A stretch of DNA of 22,585 nucleotides from Isoetes engelmannii (lineage: Eukaryota; Streptophyta; Lycopodiopsida; Isoetales; Isoetaceae): assembly GCA_011763485.2 (NCBI GenBank), contig JAANSK020256385.1:1-22585 (forward strand), read 5' to 3'. Shown piece by piece: positions 10,027 to 19,877 of this stretch (positions are counted from its first letter, which is position 1; every line of letters begins with the position of its first letter). The notes under the pieces are model-generated. The model was not told where the DNA came from. It saw only the letters and a program-made list of their open reading frames with translations, and searched no databases. Position numbers and translations under genes: made by a program.

Positions 10027-10652
10027 CGATTATTCTAGACCATTGGTCTTCTAATCCCTAAATTGGCTAAGTCTAGATAATCCAAATCTTTTTATTCAGT
10101 TTTATTTTTGGGGTCCCCATGCCCTCTTCAGTTGTTTGGGCTTTCCGCCCATGTTTGTTGTTTTTGGATGGGGTTTAGTCTCCTTGTTTGGTTTGGGCTT
10201 AATGCTTTTTTTCATTGTACCATCCCATGGCCCTTGGTGGTTCTCTCATTGAATACAACTTACGTAAACCATGAACATGTGATGGCCAATGCTGAGATAA
10301 ACAATAACCTCTAGAAAATTGATCGAGCTAGATAAGTCACTAAGAAAGAGGAAGAAGAATACTGACTGAAACTTCAACATACCACCCTCTAGATAATGCA
10401 AAGTTCAACCTTCTCGAGAATTACATAGCTCTAGATCTTAAGAATCACATCTGTAGGTTTTGCCAAAATCTAGATTTTTGGCTCATGCAACATTTAACCA
10501 TCAAGGATTGTGATCAAATTATATTATATGGGGGAGGGTCAATAAGATTGACTTCTCGAAGCCTTGCTACAATTCTACATCTTCACTTCCGCTAGGATTA
10601 CTCATCCATCTTCGCAGCCTAGACATTTACTGTTTTTTTTTTCCTATTTGGA
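10027..10652. other. Intergenic, nothing recognised
   Basis: I see no gene, terminal repeat or RNA in this stretch. It ends in an 11-base T run (10632-10642) followed by the host side of the Helitron junction at 10652. Confidence 0.5.
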
Positions 10653-10662
10653 CTAGTAATGG

Positions 10663-10681
10663 TGCCCAGCGTTGCTGGGCA
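10663..10681 (-). repeat. Helitron 3'-terminal hairpin
   Basis: TGCCCAGC and GCTGGGCA pair perfectly over eight bases around a three-base loop. On the minus strand it is followed by ACCATTACTAG and the host T, at the spacing expected for the termination signal of rolling-circle transposition. Confidence 0.85.
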
Positions 10682-10768
10682 TAAGTTGGGAGTCTGTATA
10701 TGTTTTGGTCGCAAAGCAAAAAGCATGCAGTAATAACCTAACTTTTTAACTTTTTATAGAAATCAAGT

Positions 10769-10781
10769 CCAGCGTTGCTGG
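10769..10781 (-). repeat. Second, subterminal Helitron-like hairpin
   Basis: CCAGC-GTT-GCTGG repeats the core of the terminal hairpin about 105 bases inside the element. It has a shorter five-base stem and no CTRR following it. It may be a decayed earlier 3' end or a conserved subterminal motif. Confidence 0.65.
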
Positions 10782-10805
10782 TCTGTAAGAGATTTTTGTG
10801 CATCG

Positions 10806-11550
10806 ATTTTTCCCATTTTCTTTGCCTTCTACTCTATTCTGCTTTTTTTTCTTCATTTTTCCGACACATTTTCCTTTTTCCTTTTCCCTTTTCTCACTTT
10901 CCCTATAGATTTCTTCTTTCGCGCCCTTCCCTTCCATTTCCCCCTTTCTATTTTTCATATTCTATTTTCTCTACGGTCTTTTTTTCCTTTCCTTCTCCTC
11001 CCCTCCCCACCCTTTCCCTTTTCCCCTTTTTCCATGCCTCCATCCTTTTCATCTTCCTTTTCTGTTTCTTTCTACTTTCTCCTATGTTTTTTCCCCTTCG
11101 TTTTTTCCATTTCCTCACTCTTTCCTCTTCCCTCTTTCCCGTGCCCTTTTTCGTTCCCTCAACCCCTTTCCCTGTGCTCTTTCCCCCTTTTCCTATACCC
11201 TTCTTCTCTTCCCCTTTTACACGTGCCCTTTTTAGCTTCCTCTTTTTCTTTTCCCCCCTCCCTTTTTCTTTGCCCTTTCCCATTTCTCATGCCATTTTTT
11301 CTTTCCCTTTTTCTACTCTTTTTCCATGCCCTTTTCCGCTTCCTTTTCCCCCATCATTTTCCTCTTCCTCCTTTTCTCTTCCATTTTCCTCCTTTCTAGA
11401 CTATTTCCCTCTTTCCCTTTTCCCCATGCCGTTTTGCTCTCCCCTTTCTTTTTCCCATTTCCCATACTTTTTTTCCCTTTCCTCACCTTTTTTGCCTTTC
11501 CACTTCCCTTTTTGCCCTTTTCCCTTCCCCTTCCAAAACCTTTTGACAGT
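10806..11550 (+). repeat. 740-bp pyrimidine-rich tract with degenerate CATGCC units
   Basis: The plus strand is almost entirely C and T, broken by sparse purines that often fall in short words like CCATGCC or CGTGCCC followed by T runs (11034, 11139, 11223, 11288, 11325, 11426). It looks like an expanded and decayed simple repeat. Long open frames on both strands here (Phe/Ser/Pro-rich on plus, Lys/Glu/Gly-rich on minus) are products of the composition, not genes. Homopurine-homopyrimidine runs of this kind can form triplex DNA. Confidence 0.85.
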
Positions 11551-11703
11551 GGGATTGAAGAGAGTGGATATTGGCCCTTGGATCAAAGCATCTATGCCAT
11601 CTAGAAGATTGAACCTCGTCCACCCAATCGGATGGCTAATCTCATCCATCCAATCTAAAGTTGATACAGCAGTTACTTACACTATAATATTATAATATTA
11701 AGA

Positions 11704-12364
11704 TGAACACCACTAAATGTGACGGGCTCATGGAGCAACTTAAACAAGAGTTCTTAGAAATCTGCTCTTTTCCCTAGTGATTGGTATTGTTGCAGTTTTA
11801 GTTGTAATTCACAAAGCTTGATTTCAAGTTTGATGTTCCGAATAAAATGTTTGAGCCAAATGTGAGGGTGAAACGGTTGAGGTACACCTTGCAACCCCAC
11901 TTCGACCGTTCTTACTTCCTCAATGTCATTCCAATATGATAGCAACAAAAGCCACCTCAACAAAAATCAAACAATGCAATAGCCATAACCTAGATCATAA
12001 GCAACGGAAGATGGGCAACACAAAAACCTAAAACTACAAGGCGCAAGACCTCGCCCAAAATTGTCAAGAGCCCCGCCAATACTTCGTTATGTCTCAAGAA
12101 CAAAAATGATAAGTTTTGTTTTATTATATCATATGTCCAATCTTTTCTTTTCACTATTTGCCGAATTAAACCCTTTTCCATTTTACATAGACCAAAATGT
12201 ACCATAACTTGGTTGGCTGTTTGCCTTCGACCAACTAAACCCTTTTCCATTTTACATAGATCAAAATGAAACATAACTTGGTTGACTATTGTATGTAGAG
12301 AAAGTGTTTCATTAAATGTCATATTATCGTTTATCTAACATGATGTTGCCAACTACCACACAAC
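11704..12364. other. Region between the Helitron and the nucleotidyltransferase gene
   Basis: It includes the expected 3' UTR of the minus-strand gene that ends at 12365. Two minus-strand frames (11754-11963, and 11990-12322 with an internal repeat) have moderately protein-like composition, but no family is evident. They could be remnants of an older element into which the Helitron inserted. Confidence 0.35.
12167..12284 (-). repeat. 49-bp direct repeat with 69-bp period
   Basis: Copies at 12167-12215 and 12236-12284 differ at about three positions. The 69-base period is exactly 23 codons, so in the minus-strand frame 11990-12322 it yields a repeated peptide (NQVMFHFDLCKMEKGL and NQVMVHFGLCKMEKGL). 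Confidence 0.8.
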
Positions 12365-15300
12365 TCAAGATGATCCCATCTTTTGTCTCAACTCAGTCGA
12401 TGATATGTCAAGCCTAAATGATTCTTCAGGGAGCACTTTGAAGATGTCCCGCACTTCAGATGGAACTTCCATCTCAAAAAATGTCTACAAAAGTTACTAA
12501 GAACATTAAACGTAGAACAATGATACTAATACACATAATTAAACAAGTACATTACCTTATATATTCCGTTTACAAGTCTCCCACTAACAAGAAAATCACA
12601 TCCAAGCCTTTTTATATGCGTCAATGTTTCCACCATCTTTTTATGGCTTCCTTCGTAATATTTGGCCTATTAAGCAAAGAATTCTTCAGAATTTAGTGCT
12701 TCAAGGTGTTAATAACATCTCTATAAGCAGTTATTGAAAGGATCCAGCATTAAATAGAGGCACACAAAAAACTATCAAGGCTAAAAGGCACTTTAGGAAA
12801 TCACAGAGCATTCTAAGACTATTATAGCACTTTGCGTAAACAATATATCATAGCATATTCCAACAATGGATTCTTTCATTAATTGTTTAAGTCTGATTTG
12901 TATTTCATTATATATTACCATTCTATGCAATTCATGGCTGCATCATTTAAATTCAGCTATTGGTAGAAATATCCAGCATGAAGCACTCACATCAACAAGT
13001 CTTACAGCTGTGTCGAACCCAACAACAAAGGTGCTTTGTGGAAGCAACTCGGCCTTCTTATAGAAAAGTGGTTGGTTAGTGACAAGAACAGTTTTTCCTG
13101 CTCAATAGACAATCAACACAATTAGCATATACTAAACTTGCACATAAAGTCCCAGCAGGATACATTTATCTAGTAGGTTGCTATGCCTACAAGAATTAGA
13201 TTATATACCAATCATAAGAAGGTGCCAAAATGTAGTCTGGCTGCTTTTGCAAATTGAGATTATATATAGTTGTTTTGTCCACTCACTAGAATCTAATTCC
13301 TTCCTTCTTCGGAAGACAATATTTTCAGTGATGTCTCCTCTTCTAAAGGCTCTAGAAAAGTTCATTTAATCATGTTTCAGTCTTACAAAGAGAAAATCTC
13401 TCTCTTAGAAGGAGTTGAGGCAGTAAAAATGAAAGCCAAACCTAACAAGAATGTTGGGATCTTAAGACAGCCTTGAAATAGCTTATTCAGAACCCTAACA
13501 AATGAAGGTAATGTGAGACTAATTAGTCTCCATTAGGAAGACAGTGCAAAAACATTTATCAAACCTCCAGCGAATCCATCTTCGAGCATAGATTTTCTTG
13601 TCATTATAAGGTCCAAATAGAGAGCGATAAAATCCACCATGAAAGTCTAAATAACAGTCTAAGTATGAAGCGTGAAAACTAGTATAAAATGATATTGATA
13701 ATAGCCAGGGTAAGATACAAACCAATTTTTCTAAACTGCCACACACGTTGCTTTATTTCCTCCACAGGTAGTGGTGGTTTATCAGCATTTACAACAGACA
13801 ACTCAAAACACGGAATCCCACCATTGACTACACTGTACCCGAACATGAATTAGAGTATTCAGAAGTAGAAATATAAAACAATCTATTTTCTATGTGTGAT
13901 GTTGCCTGCAATAGATCGATGTTTGCTAGAGAATGCTCATTATTCAGATGTTTCTATGAAATTCTTTTTCATCTTTTCCACCCGTTTCTTCAAAGTGCCA
14001 AGTCCATTTAAAGAAAAACATTGCATTTCCGATTTCACTTACGCGCCAACAACATGTCTTTCATGCAAAAGAAGTCCTCTTACATAATTTTCCATGTCAT
14101 TTTTAGTTTGTTCAGTCCATTCTTTCTAGTTTTGCAAGGTTTACAATCCAACAGAACTTATTTCTAAAAAGCAGAGATCCTATTAAATAGTGCACTGATC
14201 ATATGCAACAATTAAGAACCCATGAATCAATACCTACAGGCGGCATCCAAAAGCTTGATATGTCCTTCATGTAAGGGATTGAATGAACCTGGAAGTACAA
14301 CTCTTCTCTTGTCCATGAGAATTGTATCTTGCAAATCCAACAAACTTAATTAGATTCAAACCTAGACCTCAGAAACCAAAAACTCCATACTTTCAAAGGG
14401 TTAAAGACTACTCAATATATCAGGACCAGATTAATAAGTTGCAATATTGAATATGCTTTTAGAGTACAACTCATGGCTTTGTTTTCTGTCGGCTTTAGTT
14501 TTCATATTTACTCCCAACCGCACTTATTAATAAATGTTTTAATTTATTTGGCGAGATGGACAAGCGGGACAGGCATATGAATACACACTTCAACAACAAA
14601 CGATGACATTCAGAGCATAGGACAACGAGAAATTGCCAACGGTTATCATAATATGCGAGCATAAGTATAACATCCACCAATGTTTTAACAGCTGACCTCG
14701 CTCAGCAGAAAATGGAAGCATACAAACTTCTCCATTTAATAGTTGTTGCAGCTGTTCATCTTCGCTATATCTGTAACTTGACATTGCTAGCTCCTCTGGA
14801 ACCTCTAAATTCAGTGGCACATCAGATACCACATTGGACACCTCCGCAAGTGCCTGGAATTATGAACTATTATATCGGACCTAACAATTTGTCATGGGGC
14901 AGCATACAAACTTCTTCTAACGAACCTATTATTTTCTTGACAAATTTACTCAAGTCTGCAAGAGCAAATACCTTTAGTAGAATCCGACTTGAGACATTAT
15001 CCTCTTCAAACAGATCTCGTATTCCCTGTTGTAAAAGTGATGTAAATGTGGAAATGCATGGCTATGTGATGTCCCCCAACACAATATACTTAAGGAGTCT
15101 AAGAAAATATCAAACTTGGTGCAAATAAATTTTATAACTTTGCAACTATGAACTAAACTTTGAGGAAGGTTTGTACAACCTGTAGATGACAGCTAAGACT
15201 ACACATCCAAAAAGTTAAGAGAGGTGTTTGAATACACGGCATAATTAACTTATCATTTGAACTCTGTTCATAAAACAAGAAAGTTCCTAACCTTGCGTAA

Positions 15301-16451
15301 TGAAATGTCATACTTCCAAAGTGTTGCTCTTGTACGAACTGACATGTAACATCTCCACCATAAAAAATATATTGTAAGTGTTTCGAGTAACAAATCTTCA
15401 TGCCACAACTATCTAATGAAGGGATAAGAAGAGCTGTAAAAAGAAAGTTTCAAAACTTGTAGAAAATAAAACAGATAAAAGCTTTTAACGACATCCTTAA
15501 CAACCACCTCAGGGAGATCTTGTACAGCTCAAAGATATTCATAGTATTCCCAATAATTTCAAGATTTTGGCTCAAGAGTGAATAGTAAACCATAGTTCTA
15601 TTAAGAACTTGGTAATGGCTATCCTGTATTTATTCCGGCACCTTATCATGTTATAACTACAGATTCAACCAGCCCCAGCTCATTCACAAAATAGGCAGTA
15701 CCTATGCTCCGCATGCTTTACGGAAATAGATGCTAAGGACCCAGTAAAGCCCACTCCAGCTACAACGTTACCTGCAAAAATGACAGCAGAAAATGCTTAA
15801 AGTAGCCATGCATGGGCAGACTTAAGACAGCAAGGTATTCTTATCAAAGACCTGGTAAAGCAATTGACAAGGCACGATTATAAGCATTAGTGGAGAGCTC
15901 TTCTGCTAACTGCATGCTGGCGTACTGTCCAGGTACCTACATGGCAGTGTTTATTGGTTGCAAGTCTTCATTAAACAATAAAACTGAGAATGCATTCAGC
16001 ATAAGCATCTGAACCACAAATTAGGAGAGTCACGGGTGACTTCTGCTTTCTAGGAGAACTACACCACGAGACCCCTGAACTGTCAGCAACTTTTGGCTTG
16101 TTTAGAGCATATACCATAATTTAGCTTGCCCTCCGGGTTATAATCCATTACATCTTGAATTTTCTGCTGAATGGATATGCAATGCACGAAACAGGAAAAG
16201 AGCATACCTTCCCTAACAAATGGACCATGGCAGATTGACATAGAACCCTGGCTTCTAGCACAGTTTGTGAGGCTCCCGGAACAGATAAAATCCAACCGAG
16301 AGCCTGAAACAAAAACTATATGTTTACTGTAAATCTTAGTATTGCACGAAATACAGAATCTCACCTGTGATGCACCACCAGCAAGATGGAGGACGAATTT
16401 CGTGGGACTAGAGTGAATGGCCTCCACTACTGTCTTAATAGCAGGGTCCAT
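12365..16451 (-). CDS. CinA-like / nucleotidylyltransferase fusion protein (12 exons)
   Basis: Coding exons on the minus strand: 16451-16365, 16303-16208, 15936-15852, 15771-15702, 15352-15292, 15025-14972, 14853-14697, 14327-14234, 13832-13723, 13097-12991, 12666-12556, 12484-12365. They sum to 1,152 nt, 383 aa, with every phase matching. Residues 1-190 resemble a CinA C-terminal domain (HLAGGASQALGW, VPGAS, VGFTGSLAS), a family that includes nicotinamide-nucleotide amidases. Residues 204-383 form an HxGH nucleotidylyltransferase with GSFNPLHEGH at 217-226 and ISSTELR at 371-377, both intact, so transfer of a nucleotidyl group is expected. The layout and length match the plant protein I recall as Arabidopsis At2g01220; the substrate is unknown to me, and a role in NAD-type cofactor salvage is only a guess. 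Introns run from 54 to 625 bases. The ATG is chosen because the homologue starts at about the same place. It converges with the CCDC93-like gene. Confidence 0.92.
13515..13530. repeat. Perfect 16-bp palindrome in an intron
   Basis: GAGACTAATTAGTCTC is fully self-complementary. It lies in the 625-base intron between exons 9 and 10 of the nucleotidyltransferase gene, with no visible role. Confidence 0.7.
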
Positions 16452-17290
16452 CTCTGTGGTTTAATTTGGCCACAATAGGGAATTCATGCCAATATAGATA
16501 GATCTATGCACATAGACCTGGTGTCCAAAGTTGTGGTCATGTTCTCTACAGGGCATGATTCTCTTGCATCGCATTCTCCATAGAGATCTTAACCTAGGAT
16601 GTAATGTGTAATATGAATTTTTCCAGCAACAATTTTAAAGGTGGTTGTTTTATTCGAAAGAAAGATTTGAAATTTGCATTTGAAGATCCGTAGGAGCAAG
16701 ACAATTTGGGCATATCCACTGCAACTCTGTTGGTGTTGGCGGGCTTAACAATAATCTTCTATGTTGAGGGGTATGGTTGCCAAACATAGATGTCCAACAT
16801 CAATCATAAGAGAAGTGTATGTGAAACATGTTGGTCCTAATTCTTCAATATTTTTCAGGTGAGAAGTGAACTGGAATCTACATTTGGGATGTTATTAATA
16901 ATTAACTATTGACATTGTACGCTTGACCAATGTATCGGTGCCTATTGATCTTATAACTACTTGCTCCCTTTGAAGTAATGAAGTTCAATTCAAATCTCTT
17001 TTCCTCGATATTCAAAAGTAAGAGATCTGACCCAATAGGGAAATTCGAAAATGCGCCCTCAAAGAAATGTCAAGCACCTAAACTCATGTATGCCAATAAA
17101 CAAATTCCAAAATTTGACCTACATGCAAGAAAGAGAAGAACAATCCACCCCTAACAAAGTTATTGCATTGTATAATGTTACCAATACAAAGATGTAAGGA
17201 AGGCAATCATAGTAACCATAATAAATGTAAATAACTTGTTCAAGACTCATAGACAATACAACCCTGCTATGCATGTTGCATCTGTTGCTT
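16452..17290. other. Upstream region of the nucleotidyltransferase gene
   Basis: This AT-rich sequence should contain the promoter of the minus-strand gene starting at 16451. I could not fix a TATA box or a transcription start. No other gene is visible. Confidence 0.4.
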
Positions 17291-17349
17291 CGTTATGACT
17301 CTGCAAAAAAAGAACAGATCAAAACAATGCAAGCAAGAAGTAAAATGTG

Positions 17350-17640
17350 TCACTCATTTGTGTGAACACACTTTAGTCTGCTACCACCTTTACTTCCTAA
17401 CCTATAGTGAGAAGCTCTTGTTGCTCCAAATGCTTTGTTTTGCCCAATGTTGCAAAATAATGGATGTGGAACTTTTGCATCCCCATCATTATCAAGAATT
17501 GAACTGATGCCCATGGCCATATTGATGTCAAGGCTGGCCATATGCAGGAAGGATGAACAAAATATGGAGCTGCTCCAAGATATGGTGACACTCCTGGTAT
17601 ATGAACTGGTGTTTTCAGTCCCATCTAAACAACATAAACA
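17350..17640 (-). pseudogene. Possible decayed exon, unknown family
   Basis: Two overlapping minus-strand frames share this stretch. One encodes a run rich in Pro, Gly, aromatic residues and Met (PGVSPYLGAAPYFVHP, then MMGMQKFHIHYFATLG); the other ends with YRLGSKGGSRLK. The switching of plausible sequence between frames suggests a disabled gene fragment, perhaps from a low-complexity region of a regulatory protein. I cannot assign it. Confidence 0.25.
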
Positions 17641-18070
17641 AAAGATGAGAGTTAAGTCTCACTATCTCAAATTAGACTTTGCCAAGGTGAAGAACAAACT
17701 CTAGCAATGTTGTAATGCATAATTAGTCTGTGGTCCTCTGCATTCCCTGAACTTGGAAAAAGAGACATAGTGAGGAATCACATCAATAAAGAAAGGACTC
17801 GAAAGATTCCATGGTATGGCCAGAAGTTATCACTAAAATAAGCAGAAGAACAAATTAGCTTTTTCAGATTGAGCAGGTTTCCAGACTATAAATGCATCTT
17901 GCTCTTGTTCAAGATCGTCTAAACAATTGGATCCTCTTTAAGTAACCACGACAGAAGTATGGACTCAAAGTGACGGTGCAAAAGATGTAAAGATAGATAC
18001 AATACCATGGGATGTTCCTTGAATAACCTTCGTAGAAGTACATTTTGAGTCATGTTGCAAGGGTTGATTG

Positions 18071-18177
18071 TAATATATCTCTCCCAAAATCCATTGGCAA
18101 GTCTTAAAATTCTGACCTACCTCACAAAAAATGTGTTATAATATATATCTCCCAAAATCCACTGGCAAGTCTTAAAA
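18071..18177. repeat. 39-bp direct repeat, 68-bp period
   Basis: Copies at 18071-18109 and 18139-18177 share CCCAAAATCC and GGCAAGTCTTAAAA and differ at about two bases. Confidence 0.8.
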
Positions 18178-18677
18178 CACACTAAATCTCATACTCTAAA
18201 GGATAGATGGACAGTAATGTCTAGAAAAATTTGGAGCATGAAAATTTGCATTCAAAGATTGTAGAAAGAGCAATTGAGCATAAAATTGGCATTTTCGCTT
18301 TAGATATTTCACATACAACAATTTAGGCATTTCAACTGTGGCAACTGGTTTGAAGCTTCAAAAATACTTGTGTTTCAACATGTCTATGTTTTAACATGCC
18401 AAGGTTCTCCTTCCTTTCCTATTTTTATTTTGAATTGAAGCCTCAAAGATAATGCCAATCTATTTTTTCCCCCTTATTTTTCCAATTTCTATTCTAAATA
18501 AAACATTCACTACTTGATGTCTCAATTTTGTCGTCCCATCAATTGTTAATCTTATAAAACACAAATGCTATAAAAGAAAAACCCCAAGCATTTATACAAA
18601 GATTTATTGGTAGATTACATTATCGTTTGCTTTGTAATGCCAAGAAGTTGCAATGTTGCTAGGAACCTAATATAACC

Positions 18678-18730
18678 ATCAAAGGTATCAAGTTGTAGCC
18701 AGATATCAAAGGTCTCAAGTTGTAGCGAGA
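18678..18730. repeat. 26-bp direct repeat, 27-bp period
   Basis: ATCAAAGGTATCAAGTTGTA at 18678 is repeated at 18705 with a two-base difference across 26 bases; the copies are almost adjacent. Confidence 0.8.
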
Positions 18731-19223
18731 CGTGTACATTAGTGGTTAGGAAATAAACATACATGCCGTTAACTAATTTATTAAACAAAATTGATAGTAC
18801 TTTCCTCGTATGGAAACAAAGATCTTGCAACATAAGACCTCTCATAAGGTAAGGTCTATTTCATAGACTAGGATGCAACTCAGATCAACTCTGTAAGCCC
18901 AAGAGCAGACAGACGTGTGCTTGAGTATGTTTAATTGAATATGTTCAAAAGCATGCTTGAGTGAAAGATAAACTAAGCACTGGAGCATGGGATATATGAG
19001 CAAGATCCGAATTGAAACATCAACCTTCAAAAGGCATGCCTAATCGCACACAACAGCAAGGGCCGGAGAAAACCTGAATGTATATTTTGGTCGTCGCGTT
19101 CCGGCACCTTAATCCAGGTTGGTTCGGGAGGAATATCCGCTGCTTCTCATATTTTAGCTCTTTCACTTTCAGTGTGGTCATCGCCACTTCATGGAACTCT
19201 TGTCAGAACACATGGGTAAGGAG

Positions 19224-19239
19224 GATCGCCATGGCGATC
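19224..19239. repeat. 16-bp palindrome GATCGCCATGGCGATC
   Basis: This is a perfect self-complementary sequence. It is the same core as the hairpins at 31-49 and 21854-21873. A second dyad, ATTGCTC-C-GAGCAAT, follows at 19274-19288, and GGCGATCC occurs again at 19295. Confidence 0.75.
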
Positions 19240-19331
19240 TTGCTGAAGGGAACATAGCAAAATGGTAATAATAATTGCTCCGAGCAATCACTACGGCGAT
19301 CCTCGAGAGTAGTAAGTACGCAAGATTAAAA

Positions 19332-19796
19332 CTAATCTACTAACACACCAGCCAAATTTTTTATTTTCCCTATACTAGTGAGCTGGATGGACTGATCCTG
19401 ATTTCTTAGTTGCTGAAGTTTCTCAATGGGAGGCTCTTTGTACAATGTGTTGGCAATAATTTCATTGCACTTGATGCGTAGACGCAGGTTCTTCGTGTTA
19501 TTCAAGTCGCCGTTCAGAATGCTGGCCCGTCTTCTTCCATATACCCTGGCGAATGCAGCCTTTTGTTCAGGTGACCCAATCATGCTACAAAGGACCCGAG
19601 CGGTAAAAATGGAATGATTCCCGTATATGATGTAATATTTTTTTATCTTGAAGCTTAACAGGATCGCTCCATGTTCTTTTTTAGCCCGTGGCATGATCAA
19701 ACGAACGAGATCCGCGGGCATCAGAACGTCATAAGGACGACCTCTGAAAGACTTCATCAACGTCATCACATGTTCGTTAGCTCTGCTCCTATGCAT
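19332..19796 (-). CDS. Unknown basic protein or 3' exon, 154 codons
   Basis: The minus-strand frame starts MHRSRANEHV and stops at 19332. It is rich in Lys/Arg (RGRPYDVL at 19-26, MPRAKKEHG, VYGRRRASILNGDLNNTKNL), with a predicted helical middle around SPEQKAAFARV. The size and basic charge would suit a nucleic-acid-binding domain; the spacing faintly recalls BEN domains, but I would not assign that. It may be the last exon of the gene that includes the frame at 19878-20504, since an acceptor-like CCCTAAG lies just before the ATG. Unidentified; coding status is likely but not certain. Confidence 0.45.
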   Translation of the reverse strand: MHRSRANEHVMTLMKSFRGRPYDVLMPADLVRLIMPRAKKEHGAILLSFKIKKYYIIYGNHSIFTARVLCSMIGSPEQKAAFARVYGRRRASILNGDLNNTKNLRLRIKCNEIIANTLYKEPPIEKLQQLRNQDQSIQLTSIGKIKNLAGVLVD

Positions 19797-19877
19797 TACT
19801 TAGGGCGGAGCAGAGATGCAATCGTATATGCTAACATCTAAGAACCACGAGATACCCATCAGATAATACATTTTATA

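Larger units (their letters stand above)
10653..11703 (-). mobile_element. Non-autonomous Helitron, both ends visible
   Basis: Read on the minus strand, the element starts TCTTAATATTATAATATT just after a host A (11704). It ends with the hairpin GCCCAGC-AAC-GCTGGGC (within 10664-10680), ten more bases (ACCATTACTA) and G, that is CTAG, followed by host T (10652). This is the full Helitron signature: 5' TC, 3' hairpin about 10 nt before CTRR, insertion between A and T, no target duplication and no terminal inverted repeats. The element is 1,051 bp with no Rep or helicase, so it would depend on an autonomous partner. Most of the interior is a pyrimidine-rich tract. The 5' end is chosen by its TC and AT-rich start, so it is less certain than the 3' end. 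Confidence 0.75.
17705..19190. other. Intergenic with small repeats
   Basis: I see no gene here. Two short direct duplications are listed separately. Open frames are short and lack family features. Confidence 0.5.

Noticed and set aside
10746-11283. Lys/Glu/Gly-rich frames on the minus strand
   Set aside because: These are the purine-strand counterpart of the same low-complexity tract, with no ordered domain.
10775-11695. Open frame of 306 codons on the plus strand
   Set aside because: It lies across the pyrimidine-rich tract and encodes almost only Phe, Ser, Pro and Leu. Several other frames on both strands are open for the same compositional reason.
13560-13615. Candidate extra exon of the nucleotidyltransferase gene (YNDKKSMLEDGFAGGL in one frame)
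   Set aside because: It faintly resembles the family segment after the GxDTA motif, but it lies before exon 10 in gene order, and the proper segment (KYYEGSHKKM) is present in exon 11 at 12556-12666.
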